Below are positions 16,881 through 25,304 of a stretch of DNA of 61,331 bases, piece by piece (position 1 is the stretch's first letter; each line of letters begins with the position of its first letter). The stretch lies in the NCBI RefSeq assembly GCF_000820025.1, contig NZ_CDBI01000074.1, forward strand, positions 136,679-198,009. Direction: 5' to 3'. The DNA is from Aeromonas popoffii (GTDB lineage: Bacteria; Pseudomonadota; Gammaproteobacteria; Enterobacterales; Aeromonadaceae). The notes beneath the pieces were generated by a model, which searched no databases, had not been told where the DNA came from, and saw only the letters and a list, made by a program, of their open reading frames with translations. Both the position numbers and the translations under genes were made by a program.

Positions 16881-18179
16881 ATGAACCAAGCAAGCACCAC
16901 CATGACCTCTATATTACTTCCGCCCGCCATGCCGCTGTTTGATGGCCTGGCTCACCTGGAGGCGGGCAATCCCCAAGTCAATCAGTATCTGGCCAACCTC
17001 AGCCTGAACAACGTACCCGATGCGGGGCTCGTCTACGAACTGGCGGTCGACTGGCTGCTGGAACAACGCCACAACGAGAACAACTACAAAACCTACCGCA
17101 GCGAGTTGACGACATTTCTGCACTGGTGTTTCAGCGCGCTGGCTATCAGCCCGAAAGATCTGACCCGGCGCATCATGATGCGCTACCTCGACTACTGCCA
17201 GGCACCGCCAGAGCAGCTGATTGCCTACCGCAACGTGGCGCAGTTCATTCTCGACAAGGAGTGGGGAGAACGGCTGCCCAACCCCTTGTGGCGACCGTTT
17301 CTTGGCAAACGGGAGCTGGGCCGCGAACTGCCATACCGCCTCAGCGAGCAAGCAATGAAAACCAAGCTCGCCATCCTGTCAGCCTTCTTCCAGTTTCTGA
17401 TCCAGGAAGAGTACATGGACAGAAATCCGGCACTGCTGCTGCAGCGAGTCAAGCGACCGGTCCAGCAGGAGCCCGATGATCAGGGCCAGGCCTTCAGCGA
17501 GCTGCAATGGTCTTACGTCATGCAGGCGGCCGACCGACTGGCAACCGGATCACCGGATCAGCACGAGCGCAGCCGCTTCCTGATAAGCCTGATGTACGCC
17601 TGTTATCTGCGCATTTCGGAAGTGGCCGCCAGACCAGGCTTCACACCCGTCATGGGCCAGTTTCGCCGCGATGGTAAAACCGGCGTCTGGGGGTATTACA
17701 TTCCACGCAGCAAGGGTGGCAAGCGGCGCACAGTGGCGGTATCCCATGCCTTGCTGGCGGCCCTAGAGCGCTATCGGATCTTCCTGGGGTTGTCGCCATT
17801 GCCGGCACCCAATGAGCAGACGCCGCTCTTTGTGCGCCACAAGGCCGCCGCACACGGCCGGGAACAAGGCGAACTCAATGCCAATCTCGGGATCCGCCAA
17901 CTGCGTGAACTGGTCATGACGGTCATCCAGACTGCCGCTAACCTGGCTGAGCAAGACGGTTTTGCCCAAGACTCAGCCGAAATGCGCAACCTGACCCCGC
18001 ATTCCATTCGCCACACCGGCATTACCCACGACATCAATCTCAACGGGCGGCCGCTATCCCATGTGCAGGCCGATGCGGGCCATGACAGCATAGACACCAC
18101 CTCCAAGTACCTGCACACCGGCAACAGCGAACGCCACGAAAGCGCCAACCACAAACCGCTAGACCGACTGCACGAATGA
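16881..18179 (+). CDS. Stand-alone tyrosine recombinase / integrase family protein
   Basis: This protein is about 432 aa with a core-binding SAM-like domain (about residues 50-190) and a C-terminal tyrosine recombinase domain. The catalytic set is complete: Arg in YLRISE (about 243), Lys in SKGGKRR, HSIRHT (His about 374, Arg 377), AGH, and the nucleophile in SKYLHT (Tyr about 410). ATG 16881 is chosen over an in-frame TTG at 16770; the ribosome binding site is weak in both cases. No partner genes, excisionase, direct repeats or tRNA target are visible next to it, so a mobile element cannot be drawn. Confidence 0.8.
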   Translation: MNQASTTMTSILLPPAMPLFDGLAHLEAGNPQVNQYLANLSLNNVPDAGLVYELAVDWLLEQRHNENNYKTYRSELTTFLHWCFSALAISPKDLTRRIMMRYLDYCQAPPEQLIAYRNVAQFILDKEWGERLPNPLWRPFLGKRELGRELPYRLSEQAMKTKLAILSAFFQFLIQEEYMDRNPALLLQRVKRPVQQEPDDQGQAFSELQWSYVMQAADRLATGSPDQHERSRFLISLMYACYLRISEVAARPGFTPVMGQFRRDGKTGVWGYYIPRSKGGKRRTVAVSHALLAALERYRIFLGLSPLPAPNEQTPLFVRHKAAAHGREQGELNANLGIRQLRELVMTVIQTAANLAEQDGFAQDSAEMRNLTPHSIRHTGITHDINLNGRPLSHVQADAGHDSIDTTSKYLHTGNSERHESANHKPLDRLHE

Positions 18180-18362
18180 ACAGGCAAAAAATGAGAGATA
18201 ACAAGTTAAATGGCATGCCAAGTGGCCAACCGAATAGCCAGAATCTGCAGCCTGATAAACCAATATCTGGCACCTCGTTCTGTCCAACAAACTACAACCG
18301 CGCATAATGCATATTATGTTAAATATGATATCTTGTTTCCTGTTCCCACTAATTGAACTGTG

Positions 18363-18368
18363 TATAAT
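18363..18368 (+). promoter_or_regulatory. Candidate -10 element for lonH (ycbZ)
   Basis: A perfect TATAAT lies 38 bp before the GTG start in an AT-rich stretch; no convincing -35 was found at 17 bp. Confidence 0.4.
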
Positions 18369-18405
18369 GGCAACAATTGATCCTATCTCTGACCGGATGT
18401 CTTAA

Positions 18406-20382
18406 GTGGCTGAATTAACATCAGAACAACTAAAACCCGCTTTTTCGATTGAACAGTTCACTGCCCTCAGCAAGATCGAACCCATACCTTTCGCCGCCTT
18501 GCAACCCAGAGCCATTTCTGGCATCAAACGTCTCGCCAGTTTTGATGGCGACTGCCCGGTCATGCTGCTCAACGGCTTCCCCGGTGCGGATTATGAAGGT
18601 GTGTGTCAGACGCTGATTGCCGCCTCAAATGGCAGGGATGGTGACCTGTTCGATCTCTGTTACACGGAGAACCTGAACAACCCGTTCAAACCGATCTGGT
18701 TGCGTCTGCAGCCCGGTAGCGGCGTCGAGTTTTGTGAAATGGTTGGCGAACTACTCAAGCTGATGAGCCACCATCTGGATGCCGAGCGCCTGGTCACCCG
18801 CATCATGCGCAAGCAGAACAACGACCCCAAGATCGATGACTTTCTCTCCGATCTGGCGGCTCATGTTGCCCAGGGACTCGAGTTCCAGCATCCCGTGCTG
18901 ATCAACCTGCTGATCCATCATGAAGAGCAAGAAGCCCCTGTGATTTATGGCCGGGATCTGAACTGGGATACCCTGTTTGGTTCCATCAACTATCAGACAG
19001 AGCAAGGCTCAGTGTATGCCAACCAGCATCTGCTTGAACCTGGCCTGTTACGCCAGGCCAACGGTGGCTATCTTATTCTGCAACTCGACGAGTTGTTGGA
19101 TCAGCCCCACCTCTGGTTCAAGCTCAAAAATGCCATCCAGAAAGGCGAACTGGACTGGAACGCCTATCAGGAAGGCAAAACCCTGACCCCCTTCTTCACC
19201 CCCGAAGCGACCCCTATCCGGCTTAAGCTGATCCTGGTTGGCGATCGCCTAGAGGTATCCGAGTTCCAGATGTTGGACAGGGACATGTCCGAGCGTATCT
19301 TTCTGCGCGCGGATCTGGTGTCAGAAGTCAATATTGAGGAAGACTTGCCAGAGTTCCTGCAATACCTCGCCTGGATCCGTGAACGCTGGGCTCTGCTGGA
19401 CTTCACCCCGGCGGCCCTCGCTGCCCTCTGTCGTCATGCCAGCCGCCTGTGTGACCATCAGGAGTGGCTCTCTCTATCCGAGATCCAGCTTGGTGCCATC
19501 ATGCGCATGGCTGACAGCCTGGCCCGCGAGATGGAAGCCGACACCGTGACCGATGAGCATATCCGGTTGGCGCAGGAAGAGCAGGACTACCGCCTCAACT
19601 ACCTGGTGGAGCAATCTGATCAGGGTGTCATTGATGGCCAGATCCTGCTGCAAACCGATGATGAGGAGATTGGTCAGATCAATGGCCTCTCCGTCATTCA
19701 AGTCTCGGGCCACCCTTATGATTTTGGCGAACCGGTACGTCTCACCGCGACCGTGCACTTGGGCGATGGCGACATTGCGGATGTCGAACGAAAAGCGGAG
19801 CTGGCTGGTCATATCCACGCGAAGGCGATGATGATCATCCACGGTTATCTCTCCAACAAGTTTGGTGCTGAGACCCCCTCGCCGCTCTCTGCCAATCTGG
19901 TGTTCGAGCAGTCCTACCACGAAATCGATGGTGATAGTGCCTCTCTGACCGGCCTGTGTGCCCTGCTCTCCGCCCTCGCCCGCCAGCCCATCTATCAGCA
20001 TTTTGCCGTTACTGGCGCCGTCGATCAGTTCGGCAATGTGCAGGCGGTGGGAGGTGTGAACGAGAAGATTGAAGGCTTCTTCCGGGTATGCAAGATCCAC
20101 GGCATCACCGGTAAGCAAGGCATCATTCTACCGGGCACCAACATCCAGCAGTTGAACCTCTCCGACGAGGTGATTGCCGCCGTCGAGGCAGGTCAGTTCC
20201 ACATTCATCCAGTGGATCATGTGGAAGAGGCTATCGAGTTGCTGACCGGCTGCGTGGCGGGTGAACCGGATATGCCGGATACCCTGTTCGGTCGAATTCA
20301 GCAGCGCCTGGACGAGCTCAATGGCACGGCGTTCAAGGGGGGCTTGCTCCGTCGCCTGCTGGGCCGGTTGTTCGGCTTATAA
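18406..20382 (+). CDS. ycbZ: Lon-like protease LonH (YcbZ)
   Basis: This 658-aa protein matches YcbZ, a Lon-family protease-like protein encoded beside fabA in many gammaproteobacteria. The C-terminal Lon protease domain (about residues 430-630) has the catalytic Ser in DGDSASLTG (about 512) and Lys in NEKIEGFF (about 554). The N-terminal AAA-like half has no usable Walker A (GFPGADYEG is degenerate), as in E. coli YcbZ, so ATP use is doubtful. Translation starts at GTG 18406. It lies 81 bp before fabA on the same strand. Confidence 0.92.
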   Translation: MAELTSEQLKPAFSIEQFTALSKIEPIPFAALQPRAISGIKRLASFDGDCPVMLLNGFPGADYEGVCQTLIAASNGRDGDLFDLCYTENLNNPFKPIWLRLQPGSGVEFCEMVGELLKLMSHHLDAERLVTRIMRKQNNDPKIDDFLSDLAAHVAQGLEFQHPVLINLLIHHEEQEAPVIYGRDLNWDTLFGSINYQTEQGSVYANQHLLEPGLLRQANGGYLILQLDELLDQPHLWFKLKNAIQKGELDWNAYQEGKTLTPFFTPEATPIRLKLILVGDRLEVSEFQMLDRDMSERIFLRADLVSEVNIEEDLPEFLQYLAWIRERWALLDFTPAALAALCRHASRLCDHQEWLSLSEIQLGAIMRMADSLAREMEADTVTDEHIRLAQEEQDYRLNYLVEQSDQGVIDGQILLQTDDEEIGQINGLSVIQVSGHPYDFGEPVRLTATVHLGDGDIADVERKAELAGHIHAKAMMIIHGYLSNKFGAETPSPLSANLVFEQSYHEIDGDSASLTGLCALLSALARQPIYQHFAVTGAVDQFGNVQAVGGVNEKIEGFFRVCKIHGITGKQGIILPGTNIQQLNLSDEVIAAVEAGQFHIHPVDHVEEAIELLTGCVAGEPDMPDTLFGRIQQRLDELNGTAFKGGLLRRLLGRLFGL

Positions 20383-20403
20383 TAAAAGAAGTGATCGGAG
20401 TTG

Positions 20404-20427
20404 TTTAGCGAACAAGTGTACGCTAAA
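20404..20427. promoter_or_regulatory. FabR-type operator upstream of fabA
   Basis: TTTAGCG (20404-20410) and CGCTAAA (20421-20427) are inverted arms with inner ACA and TGT steps, giving the AGCGnACAnnTGTnCGCT pattern known for the unsaturated fatty acid repressor FabR. It lies 36 bp before the fabA GTG. Confidence 0.75.
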
Positions 20428-20463
20428 TTGGCTCGGCTTTGACCCATATGAAGGATAAACAGC

Positions 20464-21024
20464 GTGACCCTAGACAATACCGCCATTGATGCCCGCCTTT
20501 CCCTGTGTGAACAAGGTAAAGACTCGTTTACCCGTGAAGAGTTGCTTGCCTGCAGCCGTGGCGAATTATTTGGTGAGGGTAACAGTCAGCTGCCCGCCCC
20601 CAACATGTTGATGATGGATCGCATCGTCAAGATCAACGATAACGGTGGCGAGCATGGCAAAGGCGAGATCCTGGCAGAGCTCGATATTACGCCGGACCTC
20701 TGGTTCTTCGATTGCCACTTCCCGGGTGATCCCGTGATGCCTGGCTGCCTGGGGCTGGATGCCATGTGGCAACTGGTCGGCTTCTTCCTCGGCTGGAAAG
20801 GTGGCCCGGGTAAAGGTCGTGCTCTGGGTGTGGGCGAAGTGAAATTCACTGGCCAGATCCTGCCGACCGCCAAGAAAGTGACCTACAAAATCACCTTCAA
20901 GCGTGTGATTAACCGCAAGCTGGTCATGGGGATCGCCGATGGCGTGGTGGAAGTAGATGGCCGCCCCATCTATAGCGCCACCGACCTGAAAGTGGGCCTT
21001 TTTAAAGATACCACCGCATTCTGA
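20464..21024 (+). CDS. fabA: 3-hydroxydecanoyl-ACP dehydratase/isomerase FabA
   Basis: This 186-aa protein (E. coli FabA is 172 aa) has a 14-residue N-terminal extension. FabA dehydrates 3-hydroxyacyl-ACP and isomerises the C10 product, starting unsaturated fatty acid synthesis. The active-site His is in [15 protein letters not shown] (about H84) and the Asp in CLGLDAMWQ (about D98); [19 protein letters not shown] and a DLKVGLF end are family hallmarks. A GTG start is used, 7 nt after GAAGGA. It sits behind a FabR box and is followed by a bidirectional terminator. Confidence 0.97.
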   Translation: MTLDNTAIDARLSLCEQGKDSFTREELLACSRGELFGEGNSQLPAPNMLMMDRIVKINDNGGEHGKGEILAELDITPDLWFFDCHFPGDPVMPGCLGLDAMWQLVGFFLGWKGGPGKGRALGVGEVKFTGQILPTAKKVTYKITFKRVINRKLVMGIADGVVEVDGRPIYSATDLKVGLFKDTTAF

Positions 21025-21057
21025 TCAACTGATCCAGTGGTAAGACAGAGATAACGT

Positions 21058-21080
21058 AAAGGGGCCGCGATGGCCCCTTT
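21058..21080. terminator. Bidirectional terminator between fabA and rmf
   Basis: AAAGGGGCC and GGCCCCTTT pair around GCGAT. On the plus strand TTTCCTTTT follows. It separates the converging fabA and rmf genes. Confidence 0.8.
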
Positions 21081-21108
21081 CCTTTTGTAATGAGTGATGA
21101 AGTACCTA

Positions 21109-21285
21109 CTACTTCATGAAGAGGCCTGAGCCCCGCCCTTCCATGGCGTCACGCCAACCACCAAGCCAATGCCCTCTGGCATCCAGACATTGATACGGAC
21201 ATGCTTCTTTCTGTTTGCCGACAACGCCAGCCTGATAACCACGAGCACGAGCTCTTTCCAGACGGTCCCGTTTCTGTCTCTTCAT
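21109..21285 (-). CDS. rmf: Ribosome modulation factor Rmf
   Basis: This 58-aa basic protein begins MKRQKRDRLERA and contains RGYQAGVVGKQKEACPYQ and HWLGGWRDAMEGR, closely matching E. coli RMF (55 aa). RMF binds 70S ribosomes in stationary phase and promotes 100S dimers for hibernation. ATG 21285 matches the E. coli start; ATG 21288 directly before it is also possible with AGAGGG upstream. As in E. coli it lies next to fabA. The frame is short and easily missed by length cut-offs. Its predicted promoter overlaps the terminator of the DUF3466 gene. Confidence 0.95.
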   Translation of the reverse strand: MKRQKRDRLERARARGYQAGVVGKQKEACPYQCLDARGHWLGGWRDAMEGRGSGLFMK

Positions 21286-21312
21286 CATCTACGACCCTCT
21301 TCGTGGAACAAA

Positions 21313-21343
21313 AAAAGCGACCAATTTTTCATCGGTCGCTTTT
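21313..21343 (-). terminator. Intrinsic terminator of the DUF3466 gene, overlapping the rmf start region
   Basis: AAAAGCGACC and GGTCGCTTTT form a 10-bp stem; in the minus direction a run of seven T follows. It ends about 25 nt before the rmf start codon. Confidence 0.8.
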
Positions 21344-21344
21344 A

Positions 21345-21373
21345 TCTTTACCCCACAGAGTGGACAGGGTCAA
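21345..21373 (-). promoter_or_regulatory. Candidate rmf promoter
   Basis: On the minus strand TTGACC (21373-21368), a 17-bp spacer and TAAAGA (21350-21345) fit a sigma-70 type promoter. Transcription would start near 21338, inside the hairpin, so the rmf transcript would carry only part of the stem. Confidence 0.45.
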
Positions 21374-21447
21374 ACAAAAAATTCCATGCTATCCGGTCAT
21401 TGTGACACAAGACACTGAACCACATTAATTTTTAGTGACATGCCTTT

Positions 21448-23082
21448 TTATCGTTGGTAACGGCGCAGCCAGGTAAACGGCAGAGCCAGCAGAGTCAACC
21501 AGAACAGGCTGCCACCACCGCTGCCGCCATCCTGGCCAGTCTGGTTATTGACCGGCGCATTGGCAACCAGGTAGTTGGCAGGTTCATCGTTTTTGAAATC
21601 TTTCACAACCGGTGCCAGCTTCACGCTGACCACAGTAGCATTGCTGCGGTTGTTGAGATCGCTCTCGCTGTTGTAGCGATAAGCCGTCGCCGCCACGGTA
21701 CCATTTGTGCTGATGCCGCTGGCATAAACGATGTGATAGTAGTAGCCGTTCTGGGCACACTGCTTGGCACCGGCATCGTCCAGACCACAGATGAGGTCGT
21801 TCAGATACCAGTTGTTGCCGGTCGCCGCGTTGAGCAGGAAACCTTCCTGCATGCGGTTGGTACCATTGACCACGGGTTGGGTCTGGTGACGAGAATCACG
21901 CCAGCCAACGACCATATTGTGGTTGTTGATGGCAGCCGCTTCTGAGCCTGCACCGCTGATTGGGCGGTCTTGTAACGGCACACTCGCCGTCTGTTGGGTG
22001 TTCAAGTTGAACACAAACATCTCGACCGGGCGGTTCTGGCCCTTGTTGATGCGATAGAGCTGGTTGCCAATCACATAACCGTTGTCATTGACCCCCACAG
22101 CCCAGCTGTGTTGCAGCTTGGCGTCATCCTTGCCCGGCTCGCCTTCGGCCAGCGGTATGATTTTGGTGGTGCCCACCTTGCTGTTATCCAGATCCAGCGT
22201 CCAGTATGCCGCCAGGTTGCGGCCATCCAGGTAGTTGGTACCTATCTCGCCGGTAGAGGAGTAACCCACCCCGTACAGGCTGCCGTTGAATTCACCAACG
22301 GCGAGCGCGGAGGCGGTCTGCACCACCTCGTTGCGACCACGGGCATATTCATTGGCCTGGACCAGCTTGTTGAAGGTGCCGGCGCTGTCGAGCAACCAGA
22401 AGCTTGCCTGGGTGTTGAGTCCCGGGCAGTAGCGATAGTCACCATACTGACCATCGTTACCGGCGAAGCACCAGTTATAGGGCTCGGAATTGACGGCGAT
22501 GTTCTTGCCGGTGGCCGCGGTGCCGGTCACCAGATACTGGCCATTGTCCAGCTTCTTGATGCTGGTCGGCACGCTCAGACTGTGGCTGCTGGCACCATCC
22601 TTGAGGTTGACACTGTTGCCGTCATTAACGACGGCAAATGCGGTGCGCAGCTTGCCATTCATCTTGTAACCGACCTGAGTACCAGGCACGTCACCCAGTG
22701 CAGTCACCAGACCGTCAACTTCACTGCGAACGACATAACCCACGTTGCTGCGTTGATCGACAGCATCCAGGAAATCACGACGCCACTGGAAGGCGAAGTT
22801 GCTGTTGTCGCTCCAGAAGGCGCTGCAGACCGAGTTGGAGAGCATGCAGCCCTGCTCAAAACGGAAACGATCGACCAGGAAGTCGGCAAACTGCACGGTC
22901 GAGAAGTGCTCGGCCATGTTGTTTTTGGTGTTGATGCCGATGAGCCCGTTGCCATCGGCACTGATCCCGCTGGCATATCCCTTGTCAGACCCGTCGACAA
23001 TGGTGAAAAAGGGGCTTTGTGCCACCTGGGCATGCAGGCTGGCGCTGACCAGAATGGCCAGCATGGATAATTGCTTTTTCAT
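21448..23082 (-). CDS. DUF3466 family surface protein with GlyGly-CTERM sorting signal
   Basis: This 544-aa protein has an N-terminal signal peptide (cleavage after about residue 18, SLHAQVAQ). The body has repeated beta-rich GISADGNG / GVNDNGYVIG / AINNHNMVVGWRD motifs, typical of the DUF3466 and extracellular-repeat families. Several cysteines could form disulfides. The C-terminus is a GlyGly-CTERM tripartite signal: GGSGGG, one hydrophobic helix and a basic RRYQR end, recognised by rhombosortase in Vibrio, Shewanella and Aeromonas for type II secretion-linked surface anchoring. The gene follows uup by 8 bp on the same strand. Its molecular function is unknown. Confidence 0.88.
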   Translation of the reverse strand: MKKQLSMLAILVSASLHAQVAQSPFFTIVDGSDKGYASGISADGNGLIGINTKNNMAEHFSTVQFADFLVDRFRFEQGCMLSNSVCSAFWSDNSNFAFQWRRDFLDAVDQRSNVGYVVRSEVDGLVTALGDVPGTQVGYKMNGKLRTAFAVVNDGNSVNLKDGASSHSLSVPTSIKKLDNGQYLVTGTAATGKNIAVNSEPYNWCFAGNDGQYGDYRYCPGLNTQASFWLLDSAGTFNKLVQANEYARGRNEVVQTASALAVGEFNGSLYGVGYSSTGEIGTNYLDGRNLAAYWTLDLDNSKVGTTKIIPLAEGEPGKDDAKLQHSWAVGVNDNGYVIGNQLYRINKGQNRPVEMFVFNLNTQQTASVPLQDRPISGAGSEAAAINNHNMVVGWRDSRHQTQPVVNGTNRMQEGFLLNAATGNNWYLNDLICGLDDAGAKQCAQNGYYYHIVYASGISTNGTVAATAYRYNSESDLNNRSNATVVSVKLAPVVKDFKNDEPANYLVANAPVNNQTGQDGGSGGGSLFWLTLLALPFTWLRRYQR

Positions 23083-23090
23083 CTACTTCC

Positions 23091-25001
23091 TTAGTCCTGA
23101 TGTTTCAACGCTTCCAACTCCTCCCAACGGGAGAAGGCTTGTTCCAATGCAGCCTCTGCTGCATTCAGGGCATCCAGTTTGAGCTGGGTTTGATCGCTCG
23201 GCAGGGCGAAGAAACCGGGATGGTTTACCTCGGCCTGCAGGGCATCAAGCTCCGTCTCCAGCTGTTCCAGTCGTGCAGGCAGATTATCCAGCTCCAGCTG
23301 CAACTTGTAAGAGAGTTTTTTGGTTTTTGTGACCACCTGGCTCGCCACAGCGGCAGACTCTGGCGTTTTGGCCTGCGCCACTTTCGCCGCCTGCTGCGTG
23401 CTTTGCAAGGCACGGGTCGCCATCATGTCGGCATACCCCCCCACGTAATCACTGATACGGCCATCCCCTTCAAACAGCCAGCAACCAGTCACAGTGTTGT
23501 CGATAAACCGACGATCGTGGCTCACCAGCAACAGGGTGCCAGGATAGTCTGCCAGCAGCTCTTCCAGCAGTTCCAGCGTTTCGACATCCAGGTCGTTGGT
23601 TGGTTCATCGAGGATCAGTAAATTACTGGGCTTCAAGAACAATTTGGCCAACAGTAAACGGTTTTTTTCGCCTCCTGACAAGGCTTTCACCGGGGTACGT
23701 GCCCGCTTGGGTTCAAACAGGAAGTCCTGCAGGTAACCCAGAATGTGGCGGGAACGACCGCGTACCATCACTTCCTGCTTGCCCTCCCCCACGTTCTCCA
23801 TCACCGTCTGCTCGGGATCGAGCTGATCACGATACTGGTCAAAGTAGGCGACTTCCAGCTTGGTGCCGCCCTTGACCAGGCCACGGCTGGGGTCGAGCTG
23901 ACCAAGCAGTAACTTGATAAGCGTCGATTTGCCGCAACCGTTGGGGCCCACCAGAGCAATCTTGTCGCCGCGCAGCACTTGCAGATCCAGCCCCTGGAAC
24001 AGGGTACGATCGCCAAAGTCGAGCCCCAGCCCTTCGGTTTCGAACACCAGCTTGCCGGAACGATTCACATCGTCCATTTGCAGCTTGGCCTTGCCCTGCA
24101 GCTCGCGACGCTGGGAACGCTCCATTCGCATGGCCTCGAGGGCACGAACACGCCCTTCGTTGCGCGTGCGGCGCGCCTTGATGCCCTGACGCACCCACAC
24201 CTCCTCCTGGGCCAGCTTGCGATCGAATTCGGCGTTTTTCAGCTCCTCGACCCGCAGCCACTCCTCTTTACCCAGCAGGTACTGATCGTAGTTGCCAGGC
24301 CAGGAGGTGATCTCGCCGCGATCCAGGTCGATGATCCGGGTCGCCAGCTTGTGGATAAACTCCCGATCGTGAGAGATGAAGACGATGGCGCCGCGAAAAT
24401 CCTTGAGGAACTCTTCAAGCCAGTTGATGGCTTCGATGTCCAGGTGGTTGGTCGGCTCATCCAGCAGCAACAGATCGGGGTCACAGGCCAGTGCCCGGGC
24501 CAGTGCGACTTTGCGCAACCAGCCACCGGAGAGGCTATCCAGGGTCGCGTCGGGATCGAGGTTCAGCAGGGTCAGCACCTGGCTGATACGGGTTTCGAAC
24601 TGCCAGCCATTCTGATAATCGAGCTGTTCTTGCAGCTCGCTCATGATGCGAATGTTGGCATCGCTGGGATCGTGGGCCAGCTCCATGGAGATATGGTGAT
24701 ACTGCTTGAGCAGCTCGCCGACACCAGCCAGCCCTTCGGCCGTGTAGTCAAACACGGTCAGATCGCTGGAGGCGGGCGGATCTTGCTCGAGGCGAGTGAC
24801 CTTCAGATCCTGCTGTTGCACCATGCGGCCATCATCGAGCGGCAGTTCGCCGGCGATGACTTTCATCAGGGTGGACTTGCCTGCCCCGTTGCGCCCGACC
24901 AGACAGAGACGCTCACCGCGCTCTATGCTGAGCTCGGCATTGTCGAGCAACGGGAAGTCACTGAACGACAAGCAAGCGCCGTGCAATGTTAAAAGAGCCA
25001 T
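23091..25001 (-). CDS. uup: ABC-F ATPase Uup
   Basis: This 636-aa soluble ABC-F protein has two nucleotide-binding domains: Walker A GRNGAGKST (about 36-44) and GPNGCGKST (about 350), signatures LSGGWLRK and LSGGEKNR, Walker B LLLLDEPTNHLD and LLILDEPTNDLD, and a charged linker. The C-terminal coiled coil (about 555-636) is typical of Uup and contacts DNA or ribosomes in E. coli. It acts in ribosome assembly or quality control and in limiting precise excision of transposons. It sits between the glutaredoxin-like gene and DUF3466. Confidence 0.95.
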   Translation of the reverse strand: MALLTLHGACLSFSDFPLLDNAELSIERGERLCLVGRNGAGKSTLMKVIAGELPLDDGRMVQQQDLKVTRLEQDPPASSDLTVFDYTAEGLAGVGELLKQYHHISMELAHDPSDANIRIMSELQEQLDYQNGWQFETRISQVLTLLNLDPDATLDSLSGGWLRKVALARALACDPDLLLLDEPTNHLDIEAINWLEEFLKDFRGAIVFISHDREFIHKLATRIIDLDRGEITSWPGNYDQYLLGKEEWLRVEELKNAEFDRKLAQEEVWVRQGIKARRTRNEGRVRALEAMRMERSQRRELQGKAKLQMDDVNRSGKLVFETEGLGLDFGDRTLFQGLDLQVLRGDKIALVGPNGCGKSTLIKLLLGQLDPSRGLVKGGTKLEVAYFDQYRDQLDPEQTVMENVGEGKQEVMVRGRSRHILGYLQDFLFEPKRARTPVKALSGGEKNRLLLAKLFLKPSNLLILDEPTNDLDVETLELLEELLADYPGTLLLVSHDRRFIDNTVTGCWLFEGDGRISDYVGGYADMMATRALQSTQQAAKVAQAKTPESAAVASQVVTKTKKLSYKLQLELDNLPARLEQLETELDALQAEVNHPGFFALPSDQTQLKLDALNAAEAALEQAFSRWEELEALKHQD

Positions 25002-25021
25002 TTTCGTTCCTTATTTCATAT

Positions 25022-25056
25022 GAAAAAACGGGCGACAGACTGGGCCTGCTCCCGTT
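25022..25056 (-). terminator. Weak terminator-like hairpin before uup
   Basis: AAACGGG and CCCGTTT arms enclose an 18-nt loop with an inner CAG/CTG pair; on the minus strand six T follow, about 12 nt before the uup ribosome binding site. It may reduce read-through from rlmKL into uup. Confidence 0.5.
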
Positions 25057-25073
25057 TCATCGTCAAATCAGCA

Positions 25074-25304
25074 TTAATCCTGACGTGCAATCCAGGCCTT
25101 CAACTCAACCCGTGTGAAGGGCCAGCCCAGCTCACGCCCTGCCTCATCCCGCAGCACCGGAATGCGCACCCGATAGGCGGCAAGCCACTGGGCATCGTCC
25201 ATGATGTCGCACTGGCGAGTCTGGGCAGCCAGTCCGGCCTCTTCCACCAGCCCCCATGCTTGTTCGCACAGATGGCAGCCATCGGTGTGAAACAGGGTCA
25301 GCAT
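25074..25304 (-). CDS. Glutaredoxin-like protein (DUF836 family)
   Basis: This 76-aa thioredoxin-fold protein has a CxxC active site, CHLC at about residues 10-13 (HTDGCHLCEQA), a cis-proline strand (RIPVLRD) and the conserved ELGWPF turn. The ATG at 25304 overlaps the rlmKL stop codon, showing translational coupling; a TTG one codon upstream is less likely. The same rlmL-glutaredoxin-uup order occurs in Shewanella-like genomes as far as I recall. The redox partner is not known. Confidence 0.88.
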   Translation of the reverse strand: MLTLFHTDGCHLCEQAWGLVEEAGLAAQTRQCDIMDDAQWLAAYRVRIPVLRDEAGRELGWPFTRVELKAWIARQD

